Origin: Pseudomonadota bacterium
Lineage (GTDB): Bacteria; Myxococcota_A; UBA9160; SZUA-336
Length of the DNA stretch: 64,000 nt
NCBI GenBank assembly: GCA_003247575.1
Contig: QJZC01000034.1
Location: 1 to 64,000, forward strand
Reading direction: 5' to 3'
This document shows, piece after piece, positions 18,682 through 31,070 of the stretch; positions within the stretch are counted from its first letter, which is position 1; every line of letters begins with the position of its first letter. Under the pieces are notes generated by a model. That model saw only the letters and a list, made by a program, of their open reading frames with translations. It was not told the DNA's origin and made no database searches. Made by a program: the position numbers and the translations under genes.

Positions 18682-20354
18682 GCCGTCAACTCTTTCGGGT
18701 CTTGGAGGTCCACTCGGGCGAGCGCATCGTATGGGCACGCACGCACACAGGCCGGTCCACCCACGTGGTCCAGGCAGAGATCGCACTTGGTCGCCTTCTG
18801 GAGTGGCTCATGCGTCGCGTCGTCCCGGATGAAGGCGCCGCTCGAGTCTCGGATCTCGACCATGCGGATGTTGCTGTATGGGCAGCTCGCAGCGCAGGTA
18901 CCACAGCCCACACACGTGGGATCGTTGATCCACACGGTGCCGCTCGATGGCTCTCGCTGAATGGCTCCCGTCGGACAGCCGATCATGCAGACGGGATCGA
19001 CACAGTGCATGCATGAGTTGGCGACCATCTTCCGATCGAAGATGGGGCCGTGCCGAATGAACCTCGGATTTCCGTCATGTGCCACGGCGCATGCGCGCAC
19101 GCACTCGTCGCAGCGCGTACAGCGATCGACGTCGATCACCATCGTCGCAGTTCCGTTGATGAATCGGTTGGCCGAAACGAAGCCGAGTCGGGCACTCGCT
19201 AGCGATTCCTCGACGGAAGACAGTGTCGCCCAGCTGGCACTGCCAGAGCGGTTGCGCGGCTTGGGAACCCGCTCCAGATCGATGGCAGGCAAGATGTACT
19301 TCTCGGCGACCGGCGTCGGGATGTGCAGCACGTCGACATACCCGACCGCGCGCAGCGAACACGCATACGGGACCGCCTCCTTCTCCTTCCAGTTGTGAGC
19401 CAGCTCCTCCAGTCCGTAGATCTGCCCACGCCCCAGATAGCTCAGTGTCCGCTCGCCGTGCCCCAGACTCTCCGTCAGGCGTGCGAAGCCCGATCGCACC
19501 AGGGTGAGCCCGCTCGGATAGTGCCCCTGCTCGGCAATGATGGGTTCGCGCGCCAGGCGCTCATCCGGCTCGGAGTCGGGCGTCGCTCGGAACTTCGAGG
19601 TCCATTCAAATTCTCCGTAGGTTCGAAACTCCGTAGCCGCGGCTACGGCTTCGACCACTTCCGGCGACAGATCTTCCAAGTACCGAGTCGCTGCGATCTG
19701 TTCTCGAAGCCCCGTCTCTCGATAGCGACGCAATACGTAAGCGCGAAACTCCGACGTGAACCGCAGCAAGTCCCGCAGCCCTTGCCAGCGGATCTCCAGC
19801 AGTTCGCTGTCCGTCTCCGCCACGACCGTGGCACTTCTCGGTGCTCTCGTGAGAGCCGCCATCTCACCGAATATCTCACCAGAACCGATCCTCGCCTGGG
19901 AGTCGTCGCAGAGAACGCGCGGGAAGTCCTGAATGAAGATCGGTGCACCTGCGGGACTCCGGGACCTTCCCGCGCGAATGAGACTGTCCGAACTACGCAC
20001 TTCGGGATAGGCACGGCGTCTATAGGCGTGGCGAAGGGTCTCGAAGATACTTCGCCGCCGCGGCACGCGGCGGCCGAGTACCTCGTCTGGGAGAGCAAGC
20101 GCAACACATAGAGCCCCATCCAGCACCAGGAAGGCGGAGCTTCCGTACTCCTGCTCGCGGACGACGATGTCCCCCCGCCGAAAGGACACGAACCGAGTAT
20201 CGTTGCGAAGGATGTCCGCCAAAGGCGTCGATCTCGGAAATTGCCCTGGATCCATGCTGGCGAATGGCTCTATCTGGAGCAGCCTCTGGACGTCCGACTC
20301 CTCGAGCTCAGGATCGAACGGCACGTCCCAACGGCTGGGTCTACTCTGTTTCAT
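18666..20354 (-). CDS. Tandem cyclic-nucleotide-binding domains fused to a four-[4Fe-4S] HybA/DmsB-like ferredoxin domain
   Basis: cNMP-like GEIFGEMAALTRAPRSATV; CTRCDECVRAC, CMHCVDPVCMIGCP, CVGCGTCAASCP, CDLCLDHVGGPACVRACP. Confidence 0.88.
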   Translation of the reverse strand: MKQSRPSRWDVPFDPELEESDVQRLLQIEPFASMDPGQFPRSTPLADILRNDTRFVSFRRGDIVVREQEYGSSAFLVLDGALCVALALPDEVLGRRVPRRRSIFETLRHAYRRRAYPEVRSSDSLIRAGRSRSPAGAPIFIQDFPRVLCDDSQARIGSGEIFGEMAALTRAPRSATVVAETDSELLEIRWQGLRDLLRFTSEFRAYVLRRYRETGLREQIAATRYLEDLSPEVVEAVAAATEFRTYGEFEWTSKFRATPDSEPDERLAREPIIAEQGHYPSGLTLVRSGFARLTESLGHGERTLSYLGRGQIYGLEELAHNWKEKEAVPYACSLRAVGYVDVLHIPTPVAEKYILPAIDLERVPKPRNRSGSASWATLSSVEESLASARLGFVSANRFINGTATMVIDVDRCTRCDECVRACAVAHDGNPRFIRHGPIFDRKMVANSCMHCVDPVCMIGCPTGAIQREPSSGTVWINDPTCVGCGTCAASCPYSNIRMVEIRDSSGAFIRDDATHEPLQKATKCDLCLDHVGGPACVRACPYDALARVDLQDPKELTAWLRE

Positions 20355-20356
20355 GG

Positions 20357-21619
20357 CTATGCATCCAACGTCAAGGGGCCATCAGGAACGCAGATGCACG
20401 TCAGGCACGATCCGCGTTCCGGCTTGTAGCTGGGGGTGCGAACGTATTGCACCTTTCCGCTCTTGATGGCTGTCTCGCACTCTCCGCAGTTGCCACTCCT
20501 GCAGCCAGAGCTCAGGGGAACTCCGAGCGATTCGCCGAACTCGAGGAGACTCCCATGATCGCCGGTCCACTTCTCGCTGCGTCCAGACCGGCTGAACTCG
20601 ATGGGGACCGCGTCGGTAGCGGGAGTCTCTACCACGCGCTTCACGGTCGCAGGACCGAACGCTTCGAAGTGGACTCGTTCCTCGGGCACTCCCCACTTGT
20701 CGAGCGCTTCCGTGAGCGAGCTCATCATGGGGGGTGGACCACATAGATAGAAGTCATAGTTGTTCGACGGCAGGTTCTTCCGCAGGATGTCGAGAGACAG
20801 GAAGCCTTCGACCTGATAGTCCTTCCCGTGCACGTCTTCGGGAAGGGGCTTCGCATAGCAGACGAGCAGATGGACGTTCTCGTGTGCTGCGGCGAGCGCC
20901 TCGAGATGAGCTTTCATGACATGGTCGGATCGATTCGTCACTCCCAGAAAGAACCACGTTTCGCGGTTCGATCCGGACTCCGTGACGGCCAGCAGCATGC
21001 TGAGCAAGGGCGTCAAGCCGATCCCACCTGCGATGAGCACCACCGGATCGTCCCTGGTCATGTCCAGATAGAATTCTCCGCTCGGCGCCTTGACGTCGAG
21101 GATGTCTCCCTGCGAGACGCAGTCGTTCACATAGCTGGAGCTCAGCCCGGGTGGGACCTCGGGCTGCCCTCGAGGGGGCCCGATCTTCTTGACGGTGATT
21201 CGATAGTGATCGTCCTGCGGCCGATCCGATAACGAGTAGCATCGGACGACGCGCCGTTCCCGGCCGGGAACGCGAAAGGCGAACGTCAAGAACTGACCCG
21301 GATAGAAAGGCGCCAGCGGCCTATTGTCGTGGGGCGCCAGATACAGAGAGGTCACGTTCTGACACTCCCGCTCCACCCGCTCCACCTCGAACTTCCGATA
21401 GCCTTCCCAGGCGTGTTCGAGCGGCACCAACCGCTGAAAGCGTCGATGCTCGGCATCCAGTTCGCGGCGCAGCAGCTCCAGCTCGAGCTGCTGCTGCTTG
21501 CGCCCCCCTCTCAGTCTCGCGAGCGAGGCGGCCGCCTGCACAGCGACGATCAGCAACACTCCAATCGAGATCAGAGCGCCCAATGTCCACGCGAACCACT
21601 CGAAGATCTGAACGGTCAT
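20357..21619 (-). CDS. Membrane-anchored FAD/NAD(P)H oxidoreductase with C-terminal plant-type [2Fe-2S] ferredoxin (NqrF-like layout)
   Basis: N-terminal TM; RCYSLSDRP (FAD), GGIGLTPLLSML (NAD), SGCRSGNCGECE...CLTC (2Fe-2S). Confidence 0.88.
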   Translation of the reverse strand: MTVQIFEWFAWTLGALISIGVLLIVAVQAAASLARLRGGRKQQQLELELLRRELDAEHRRFQRLVPLEHAWEGYRKFEVERVERECQNVTSLYLAPHDNRPLAPFYPGQFLTFAFRVPGRERRVVRCYSLSDRPQDDHYRITVKKIGPPRGQPEVPPGLSSSYVNDCVSQGDILDVKAPSGEFYLDMTRDDPVVLIAGGIGLTPLLSMLLAVTESGSNRETWFFLGVTNRSDHVMKAHLEALAAAHENVHLLVCYAKPLPEDVHGKDYQVEGFLSLDILRKNLPSNNYDFYLCGPPPMMSSLTEALDKWGVPEERVHFEAFGPATVKRVVETPATDAVPIEFSRSGRSEKWTGDHGSLLEFGESLGVPLSSGCRSGNCGECETAIKSGKVQYVRTPSYKPERGSCLTCICVPDGPLTLDA

Positions 21620-21634
21620 GACTTTGCTCCGTAC

Positions 21635-22804
21635 CTACCGAGCCTTGTCGAATGGATCGCCCTTGGCCTCACCCGGAATCAGAGCATCGAGCGCGCCAAG
21701 AGAGCTGCCATCGTACGAGTCCGCCACTGCGCGTGCAGCCGAGCCCGCCTTGTCTGCAAGCCCCTTCGGCAGCGGTGAATCCACACTCAGGGATTCGGGG
21801 ATCGCCTGCACGATCTCAGCCAGCCCTGGCACCGCTACCGCCTTTCCGACTTGGGCAAGCCTCTGCCTGAGCCGAAGTACACGCTCCACCATCGCCTCGT
21901 GATAGACACCGCCCGCCTCCTTGATCGCCTCGAGGTTGCGCGCACTGTACTCGAGGTCGACCAGAGCCCCGACGAGGAACAGCTGCCGCAGGCGCTCCGG
22001 CGGAGCCGGCTGATTGGTGCTCGCGTCCGGAGCTCCCGGAGAGCTGAGGAAGTTGTGGCGAACCTCTCCCTGCGACCAGCTGGCCAACTCGAACTCGGAT
22101 CCAGGCTTGTGATCGCCCTTGTTGACGAGCTGCTCACGGGGGACGGTGTGACAGCCTACGCAATTGCTCGCTAGCGCGTACAACATCCCAGGGTGGATCA
22201 TGCCCTTCTTCTGTGCTGCTTCGATCCGCTTTGCTCGCTGCTCGGAGGAGCTCTTGCGCCCCTCACCCCACTTCAGGACATCACCGGCAGGATCGCCGGA
22301 GATCCGGTTGTGTACATCGACCCATCCGCGAGCGGGCGAATGACAGGATTCGCACGACACGCCCCACTTGACCGAGATCCGATCCTTGCGAGCTGGCTTG
22401 GTGCCCGCAGCTACGTCGACAGCTCCGGATCCCTCTGGTGCGATCGGGGTATAGTGGCACTGGCGGCACTCCGAGGACCTCTTCATACTACGCTCGCCGA
22501 GATTCGAGAGAATCTCCTTCGCGCGATCCGAGCGATGACGCTCCTTGAAGGTCGCAAAGTGCTGGCTCTGCGCCCAAGCGTCGTATTCGAGCGTGTGACA
22601 TTCCTTGCAGTTGTTCTCGCTCTTTCCGCTCTCGTCCGGACCCAGCACCCTCGAGGCCCACTCGAGCTCTTCGGCCTCGCTCAGAAGCGCCTTTGGCTTC
22701 GGGGCATCCTCGGCGAGAGCGACTTCAGGTGCTGCGACGGCAACGACTGTCGTAGCCAGGTAGAGGGTCAGTGCAACGCGCGCTCGTGTGGAATCGGAAA
22801 TCAT
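21635..22804 (-). CDS. Tetraheme c-type cytochrome (c554-like)
   Basis: Signal peptide; CKECH CRQCH CESCH CVGCH. Confidence 0.85.
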   Translation of the reverse strand: MISDSTRARVALTLYLATTVVAVAAPEVALAEDAPKPKALLSEAEELEWASRVLGPDESGKSENNCKECHTLEYDAWAQSQHFATFKERHRSDRAKEILSNLGERSMKRSSECRQCHYTPIAPEGSGAVDVAAGTKPARKDRISVKWGVSCESCHSPARGWVDVHNRISGDPAGDVLKWGEGRKSSSEQRAKRIEAAQKKGMIHPGMLYALASNCVGCHTVPREQLVNKGDHKPGSEFELASWSQGEVRHNFLSSPGAPDASTNQPAPPERLRQLFLVGALVDLEYSARNLEAIKEAGGVYHEAMVERVLRLRQRLAQVGKAVAVPGLAEIVQAIPESLSVDSPLPKGLADKAGSAARAVADSYDGSSLGALDALIPGEAKGDPFDKAR

Positions 22805-22838
22805 TCGTACTCTCCCTAATCCTTCGGAGTGTGAACCT

Positions 22839-24284
22839 TCAGAATGCATATCGAAGCTCCATGCGAGATCCAAAACCCGGGGAATCGGACTGGACAAGCG
22901 ACCCAAACAGGTCGAACTGCAGTTCCCAGTGACTGCCGACCGCCTGTTGGTATCTCACGGCCAATGCGATCGCTCCGGGTGCAGCGTCGTTGTCGGTTCC
23001 CTTCCGCCCACCCAGCTCGAAGACGAGCTGCTTGCGGAAGGTGTCGAGGAACATCTGGTAGCCGATGGCAAAGCCGACGGACTGAGTGGCGTCGTTGGGA
23101 AGCGCAGTGTCGTAGCGACCCAGCTCGAGAGAAGCGAACAGGATCCCGAGTTCTCCCAGCGGACCACCGACTTCTGGACCTCGAGCCGCAGACGTGAACT
23201 CATCGATGCCCCAGAAGAGATTGACATACAGATTGTCCTCGGAATAAGGAAGGACCGTCGTCGTCTGCAAGAAGAGCAGCATCCCATCGCTCAGAACTGC
23301 GGATTCGTCGTCGAGTGCGCGCGACCCGAGCAAGTGGATGTCCGAGCTGACGAGCCCAATGCGCTGAGACGCAGAGAATGCCCAGTACACGCCGTCTCCA
23401 CCTCCAAACTTCGCGGGATCCTCGTCTGTGTCGTCTACATAGACAAACTCGGCATTGATGCTCGTACGCGCATAGTCGGCCGCGGCGAAGAGGCCGTACA
23501 GCCGGAGGTCATCGACTTCGCGGTTGTTGAAGCCGTTGTTTCCTCGATGAATTTCGTCCCACGCGAAAACAGCCGTGAGCTGGAGATTGGTGCCCCCGGC
23601 AGGCGCCGCCAGGTTGTTCCGCGTGATCCCGATCGCGTCGAGTGTATCGTTGATGAGAAGCCCGTCCTGGATGGAGAGGTACTGCCGTCCGATCGCGAAC
23701 CCGATATCGAGCGCAGCGTAGTCGCCAGGGTCGAGCGCAGGGATCAGCTCTGCGAGCTCGCCCTCGAAGAACGCCGTGGTAACATCCAGGTTGGCTTCTT
23801 CCTCGAAACCACGTCGATTGCCGCGCTCGTCGCGCCGCGGATTCAGGTTGAAGACCGTGAACCGGCCATCATCGCGACGATGCAGTGGCTGGAGGCCGAG
23901 AGTGAAGCGTTCCGTACCCGTGAGGAGTACATCCGCATAGAGATCGAGGCGAGTAGCGATCTCCGACAACGAGTCCTCTCCGGTGTCGAAGACCTGAAGA
24001 GCGGTTCGCGAGGTCCCGGAGATCAGTAGCGACGGCTGCCATACCGCACCACCGGGGAGCCGGATTCCCTGACGGATGACTCCTGGACTGAGAAATCCCG
24101 CGCCGGCCTCGAATCTCTTCGGACGTTCGGGCACCACCGCCGGATCGATCTCACTGACCGATTCGTCGGCCAGCTCGCTGCTGTGCTCCCCAACTCGCGC
24201 GAAGTCCGCACGGACCGGAGCCGCGGCGGCAGCAAACGTGAAGCTCAGAGTCCATGCCAACAGTGCGCGTGAGCGATGGATCAT
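22839..24284 (-). CDS. Outer-membrane beta-barrel protein/porin
   Basis: Signal peptide, alternating amphipathic strands, C-terminal SRMELRYAF. Confidence 0.75.
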   Translation of the reverse strand: MIHRSRALLAWTLSFTFAAAAAPVRADFARVGEHSSELADESVSEIDPAVVPERPKRFEAGAGFLSPGVIRQGIRLPGGAVWQPSLLISGTSRTALQVFDTGEDSLSEIATRLDLYADVLLTGTERFTLGLQPLHRRDDGRFTVFNLNPRRDERGNRRGFEEEANLDVTTAFFEGELAELIPALDPGDYAALDIGFAIGRQYLSIQDGLLINDTLDAIGITRNNLAAPAGGTNLQLTAVFAWDEIHRGNNGFNNREVDDLRLYGLFAAADYARTSINAEFVYVDDTDEDPAKFGGGDGVYWAFSASQRIGLVSSDIHLLGSRALDDESAVLSDGMLLFLQTTTVLPYSEDNLYVNLFWGIDEFTSAARGPEVGGPLGELGILFASLELGRYDTALPNDATQSVGFAIGYQMFLDTFRKQLVFELGGRKGTDNDAAPGAIALAVRYQQAVGSHWELQFDLFGSLVQSDSPGFGSRMELRYAF

Positions 24285-24395
24285 TTCGCTCCTCCTGGAT
24301 CTAGAACAGCACGATGCACGCGGCGTCGGCCGATTTGTTCGAACCGTTTGACTTCACTTCGGAGCGGATCGGATCGAATGCCATCCGCTCGCGCA

Positions 24396-26333
24396 CTATT
24401 CGGACGCGTACTGCGGGCCATCCGTCCTGCGTCCCAGCTCGGCCTGTCTCTCGAAGAGAACCTGGTGCCCGACGACGCGGTTGTCGTCCGGATCCTCGGA
24501 GTCGGGATCCCAGAGAATCACCTCTCCCTGCTCATCGACGAAGCCATGCACCAGGGTCTTCGCGATCTCGCGAGCACTGAGTCCATAGTCGAAGCCAACG
24601 ATCTGGATCGCGTTCACCAAGTGCACGGGGACCATGGCCGCCTTCAGCTTCACCGAGACGCGGTAGGGAGCACGGCCCGTGAGCTGCTCGCGCGGGACCT
24701 CGTAGGCTGCCCAACGCTCGGCGCCGGTGGGAATCCCCTTGCGATGCCTGCGCGCCTCGCCCGCCTGCCCCTGCAGGATCGACGAGGATCGGGCCTTCTG
24801 CAGGAAGGGGCGCGCCCTGACTCCGTAGGGAACCGGAATGATCTGGTCTACCTCGGCCCCGCGCAGCGGTCGGATGAGAAACTTGGACTGCAGGTTGAAC
24901 AGCTGATCGTCCAGCGCGAGCTCGCGATTGTGCACGTATCTCGAGTGGGAATCTCGCAGATCGCCGTTGGGATCGAGATCACCCGACTCGAAGACGAGCT
25001 TGCCATCGAGGTCGGTCACCCGCACGTGGAGCCAGACGAGTCGCTCGGCGTCGTCGCCGCTCGGTACGCTGTGCGCGCTCGTGATGTTGCGAACTCGAAT
25101 CCGGAAGCCGAGCGACTCGGAGTCGGGCTCGTCCTCGATCACCTCTCCTAGCTCGTATCCGTTTCGGAGTAGCCTGAGGCGCAGATCGCGCATCTCCCGG
25201 AGCGCGCGCAGGTTCTCTACGAGGAGTTCGCGGGCCTCGTAGCGAGAGTCGACGTCAGCCCAACGCTCCGGAAACTGATCCTCGTCGGGTTCGAGGTCCT
25301 CGAACGCATCCGTGCCCCAGCCAGCGCGCCAATCGAAGGCGAGCCACTCCGAGATCGTCGCGAGCCCCCCGGTTTCCGAGCGATCCTCGGGCTCCTCCTC
25401 CCGGATCGCTTCCATGTTGAACGGGAAGAGCGCCGGATGAATCACCGAGTAGTCGGGACCCGGGAAGCGATGGTCCGTGAGCTTCCGCGGCGGCGTCTCC
25501 AGCGACCCGAGCAGCGCTGCGGGTCCGAAGTCGTAGTTCTTGCGATCGAAGTCAGGGGCGCTCGGATCTGCCATCACCTTGCCGGGCTCGCGACCCATGT
25601 GACAATCCTGGCAATCGATGCCACGCTCCGCTGCTGGAGATCGCTTCCACTCGCTGAAGACCTCCTGGAGGCGGATCCCGTCGACCCCTGTCAGATCATG
25701 ACACGTCGCGCAGAACCCAGATGTGGACAGCGCGAAGAAGGGCTTCACCTCGGCATGTACACGACGACCGGGGCGCTCCGAATTCGTCACGAGTCCTCCC
25801 TCGCGAATGGCCTCGTCGAGTGCGCGGTTGTCCCCGGTCGGCCCATAGATCGGACTGGTGAGATCCCCCCGCTGCAACGCAAAGCGAGCGCCGAGCTTTC
25901 CGTACTCTTCCGACTGGCGGTGGCAGGAGACGCACGTAACCCCTTCGCGAGAGGTCGAGTGGCGACTGGCGTTGGCTGCAAACACCGGCTCACCGATGCT
26001 CATCCCGACCGGCGTGTGACAGCGGATGCAGAAGTCCCCCAAGGTCCCATTGGTCAGCTTTCCGAGCGCTCCCTGCATGGCATTGAAGATGGGGCTCAGC
26101 TGGGCGTAGGCGTGCTGGGAGCGCGACCATTGCTCGAATTGCCTCGGGTGACACGAAGCGCACTCCCTGGCCGATGGGAGGCTGTCTGCGCCCATGACGT
26201 TCTCGTGCATCGAGTTGACGTCAGACAAGGAAGTCTCGGATGCAGCACCCGAAGTCGCGAACAGGAGGCTCCATGCAAGGACTGGCGCCACGACGCGGAG
26301 CAGTGAGAGATTCACGAGGATTCCTCCTATCAC
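24396..26333 (-). CDS. Pentaheme c-type cytochrome
   Basis: Signal peptide; CASCH CIRCH CVSCH CATCH CQDCH. Confidence 0.88.
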   Translation of the reverse strand: MIGGILVNLSLLRVVAPVLAWSLLFATSGAASETSLSDVNSMHENVMGADSLPSARECASCHPRQFEQWSRSQHAYAQLSPIFNAMQGALGKLTNGTLGDFCIRCHTPVGMSIGEPVFAANASRHSTSREGVTCVSCHRQSEEYGKLGARFALQRGDLTSPIYGPTGDNRALDEAIREGGLVTNSERPGRRVHAEVKPFFALSTSGFCATCHDLTGVDGIRLQEVFSEWKRSPAAERGIDCQDCHMGREPGKVMADPSAPDFDRKNYDFGPAALLGSLETPPRKLTDHRFPGPDYSVIHPALFPFNMEAIREEEPEDRSETGGLATISEWLAFDWRAGWGTDAFEDLEPDEDQFPERWADVDSRYEARELLVENLRALREMRDLRLRLLRNGYELGEVIEDEPDSESLGFRIRVRNITSAHSVPSGDDAERLVWLHVRVTDLDGKLVFESGDLDPNGDLRDSHSRYVHNRELALDDQLFNLQSKFLIRPLRGAEVDQIIPVPYGVRARPFLQKARSSSILQGQAGEARRHRKGIPTGAERWAAYEVPREQLTGRAPYRVSVKLKAAMVPVHLVNAIQIVGFDYGLSAREIAKTLVHGFVDEQGEVILWDPDSEDPDDNRVVGHQVLFERQAELGRRTDGPQYASE

Positions 26334-26422
26334 GCGGAGATCACGGGAGCAGGATTCAGGAAGCAGATTCTAGCTTCCCGCAGCGCGCATAACGTTACAC
26401 GTCGTCATACGGGTGCACGTGA

Positions 26423-28679
<2,257 letters not shown>

Positions 28680-28683
<4 letters not shown>

Positions 28684-29585
28684 GCCGCACCGCCCTGCGT
28701 ACGCGCGGCCTAGTGAAGCGGTTCGGCCGCGAGGTTGCGTTGGCCGGACTCGACTTGGAGGTTCCGGCGGGCACGATCTGTGGCTTGATCGGCCCCAACG
28801 GTGCGGGCAAGACGACCGCCTTCGGCGCCATCGCAGGCCTGATCCGGCTCGACGCAGGACAGGTCGAGCTGTTCGAACAAGGTCCGTTCGAACCGCTTCG
28901 ACACGCCGGCCGCCTCGGCATGCTCCCTCAGGACTGCGAGTTCAGCCGCGATACGACCGTTCGCGGACTGCTCGTCTACTATGCGCGCCTGGCCGGACTG
29001 GACACCAGCGCCGCGCGGCGCGCAGCGCATGAGATCCTCGTAGACATCGACCTAGCCGAGCGGAGCGAAGCGCGCGTGCAGCAACTCTCCCACGGGATGC
29101 GACGCAGGCTTCAGGTCGGCCAGGCCCTGCTGGGCTCGCCCGAGCTCATCCTGCTCGACGAGCCCATGAGCGGACTCGATCCAGAGCTCGTCGTGCGCAT
29201 GCGGCAGCTGCTCCTCGCGCGGCGCGATCGCTGCACGTTGCTGATCAGCTCGCACAACCTGCAAGAGCTCGAATCGATCTGCGACCACGTCGCCTTCATG
29301 GACTCCGGACGCTGTACGCACCAGGGGCCGCTCGCCGAGCTGACCAACCGAGGCTTGTGCATGCGCTACAAGCTCGAAGCCTCGATCGAGCTCGATCCCA
29401 GCGTACTCCCGCTCCCTTTCGTATGGGACGGCACCACGCTCGTCGTCGAGGGAAGGCCCGATCAGCTCCCAGCGGACGTCAATCGCCAAGCGCTACCGGG
29501 TTTGCTCGAAGCCGGCGCGCGCATCGTCGAGGTCCGCTCGGGCCGCTCGCTGGAGACAGCCTATCTGGAGAGCCGACGAGCCTGA
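28680..29585 (+). CDS. ABC transporter ATP-binding protein
   Basis: GPNGAGKTTA Walker A; LSHGMRRRLQVGQALLGSPELILLDEP signature/Walker B. Confidence 0.97.
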
Positions 29586-29636
29586 CCAGGCAACGCTCGC
29601 GCTTGACAGGGGAACCGCTTCCGACATCATGCGGCG

Positions 29637-31001
29637 ATGCTCGAACGCTGGTTCCAACTCGAACGCGCCGGCACCCAGGTCCACACCGAGCTCGCCGCGG
29701 GGATCACGACGTTTCTCACCATGTCGTACATCCTCTTCGTGCAGCCCGCACTCCTGGCCGCGGAACCTGCAAACATGGATTTCGGATCCGTCGTCGTCGC
29801 CACATGCGTCACGTCGGCCCTGGCCACCGCGCTCATGGGCGTCTGGGCGCGCTATCCCGTGGCCCTGGCACCAGGCATGGGCATCAATGCGTACTTCGCA
29901 TTCGTCCTCGTACCGGCGGCCGCAGAGGCGGGACATCCAAACCCATGGCAGGCCGCACTCGGGGTCGTCTTCGCGTCGGGGGTGTTGTTCCTCGGCTTGA
30001 CCTTGCTGGGCGTGCGCGAGCGCGTGATGCACGCGCTCTCCTCGAGTCTGCGCTCCGCGATCGCAGCCGGCATCGGGCTGTTCATCGTCTTCATCGGCCT
30101 GCGGAATGCAGGTTTGGTCGTGGATCACCCCGCTACCCTGGTCTCACTCGAACCGGACATCGCCCAACCGGACATCGCCGTCGCCGCTGTCGGATTTCTG
30201 GTCGCCGCCATCGCCTCTGCCCGAAAGCATCGCTTCAGCCTCCTCCTGGGAATCGGCGCCGCGACGCTGAGCGCAGTCCTGCTCAAGGTCGGCTTCGCCG
30301 GAGCGGCCGAACAAATGCCCAACTTCGCCCTCGCACAGAAGGTGATCTCGCTGCCCCCCTCGTTCACACCCACGTTCCTTGCGCTCGATGTACGTGCGGC
30401 CTTGCTCCCGAGCCTGCTCCCGTTCGTGTTCGTGCTGCTCTTCATCGACGTCTTCGATACGCTGGGCACCTTGATCGGTGTCGGCCAGCAAGCGGGGCTG
30501 ATGCAGAATGGGACACTTCCGCGCATCGAGCGCGCGCTCGCCTCCGACGCGTTGGCGACCATCGCCGGCGCTTGTCTGGGAACCTCGACGGTCACCAGCT
30601 ACATCGAATCTGCGACCGGCGTCGAACAGGGGGGCCGCACGGGGCTGGTCGCCGTCACCGTCGCAGGCTTGTTCCTCGGATCACTCTTCTTCCTACCGGT
30701 GATCTCGATGCTCGGATCGTATCCCCCGATCACCGCTCCCATTCTCCTGATCGTGGGGATCTCGATGCTGCGAAACCTCACACATGTGAGCTGGGACGAT
30801 CCGTCCGAGTCCATCCCCGCGCTCCTGATCTTGGCGGGGATCCCGCTCTCCTTCTCGATCGGCGACGGAATCGCCCTGGGACTGGTGGTGTACCCCGCCA
30901 TCAAGCTCGGTGCGGGGCGCGTGCGCGAGGTCGCTCCCGCGATGTGGGTCGTAGCTGCCCTGCTGCTGTTCTACTTCTTGGTGCTACGCGGTTCAGCGTA
31001 G
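29637..31001 (+). CDS. NCS2 family purine permease (AzgA-like)
   Basis: TEL(A)AGITTFLTMSYILFVQP..., APGMGINAYFAF, SYIESATGVEQGGRTG. Confidence 0.92.
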   Translation: MLERWFQLERAGTQVHTELAAGITTFLTMSYILFVQPALLAAEPANMDFGSVVVATCVTSALATALMGVWARYPVALAPGMGINAYFAFVLVPAAAEAGHPNPWQAALGVVFASGVLFLGLTLLGVRERVMHALSSSLRSAIAAGIGLFIVFIGLRNAGLVVDHPATLVSLEPDIAQPDIAVAAVGFLVAAIASARKHRFSLLLGIGAATLSAVLLKVGFAGAAEQMPNFALAQKVISLPPSFTPTFLALDVRAALLPSLLPFVFVLLFIDVFDTLGTLIGVGQQAGLMQNGTLPRIERALASDALATIAGACLGTSTVTSYIESATGVEQGGRTGLVAVTVAGLFLGSLFFLPVISMLGSYPPITAPILLIVGISMLRNLTHVSWDDPSESIPALLILAGIPLSFSIGDGIALGLVVYPAIKLGAGRVREVAPAMWVVAALLLFYFLVLRGSA

Positions 31002-31070
31002 GGATCGAACCGCAGGAACTCCACCACGACAGCGCTTTCGGGCGCGACAGGATATGCTGGGCGCATCGCC

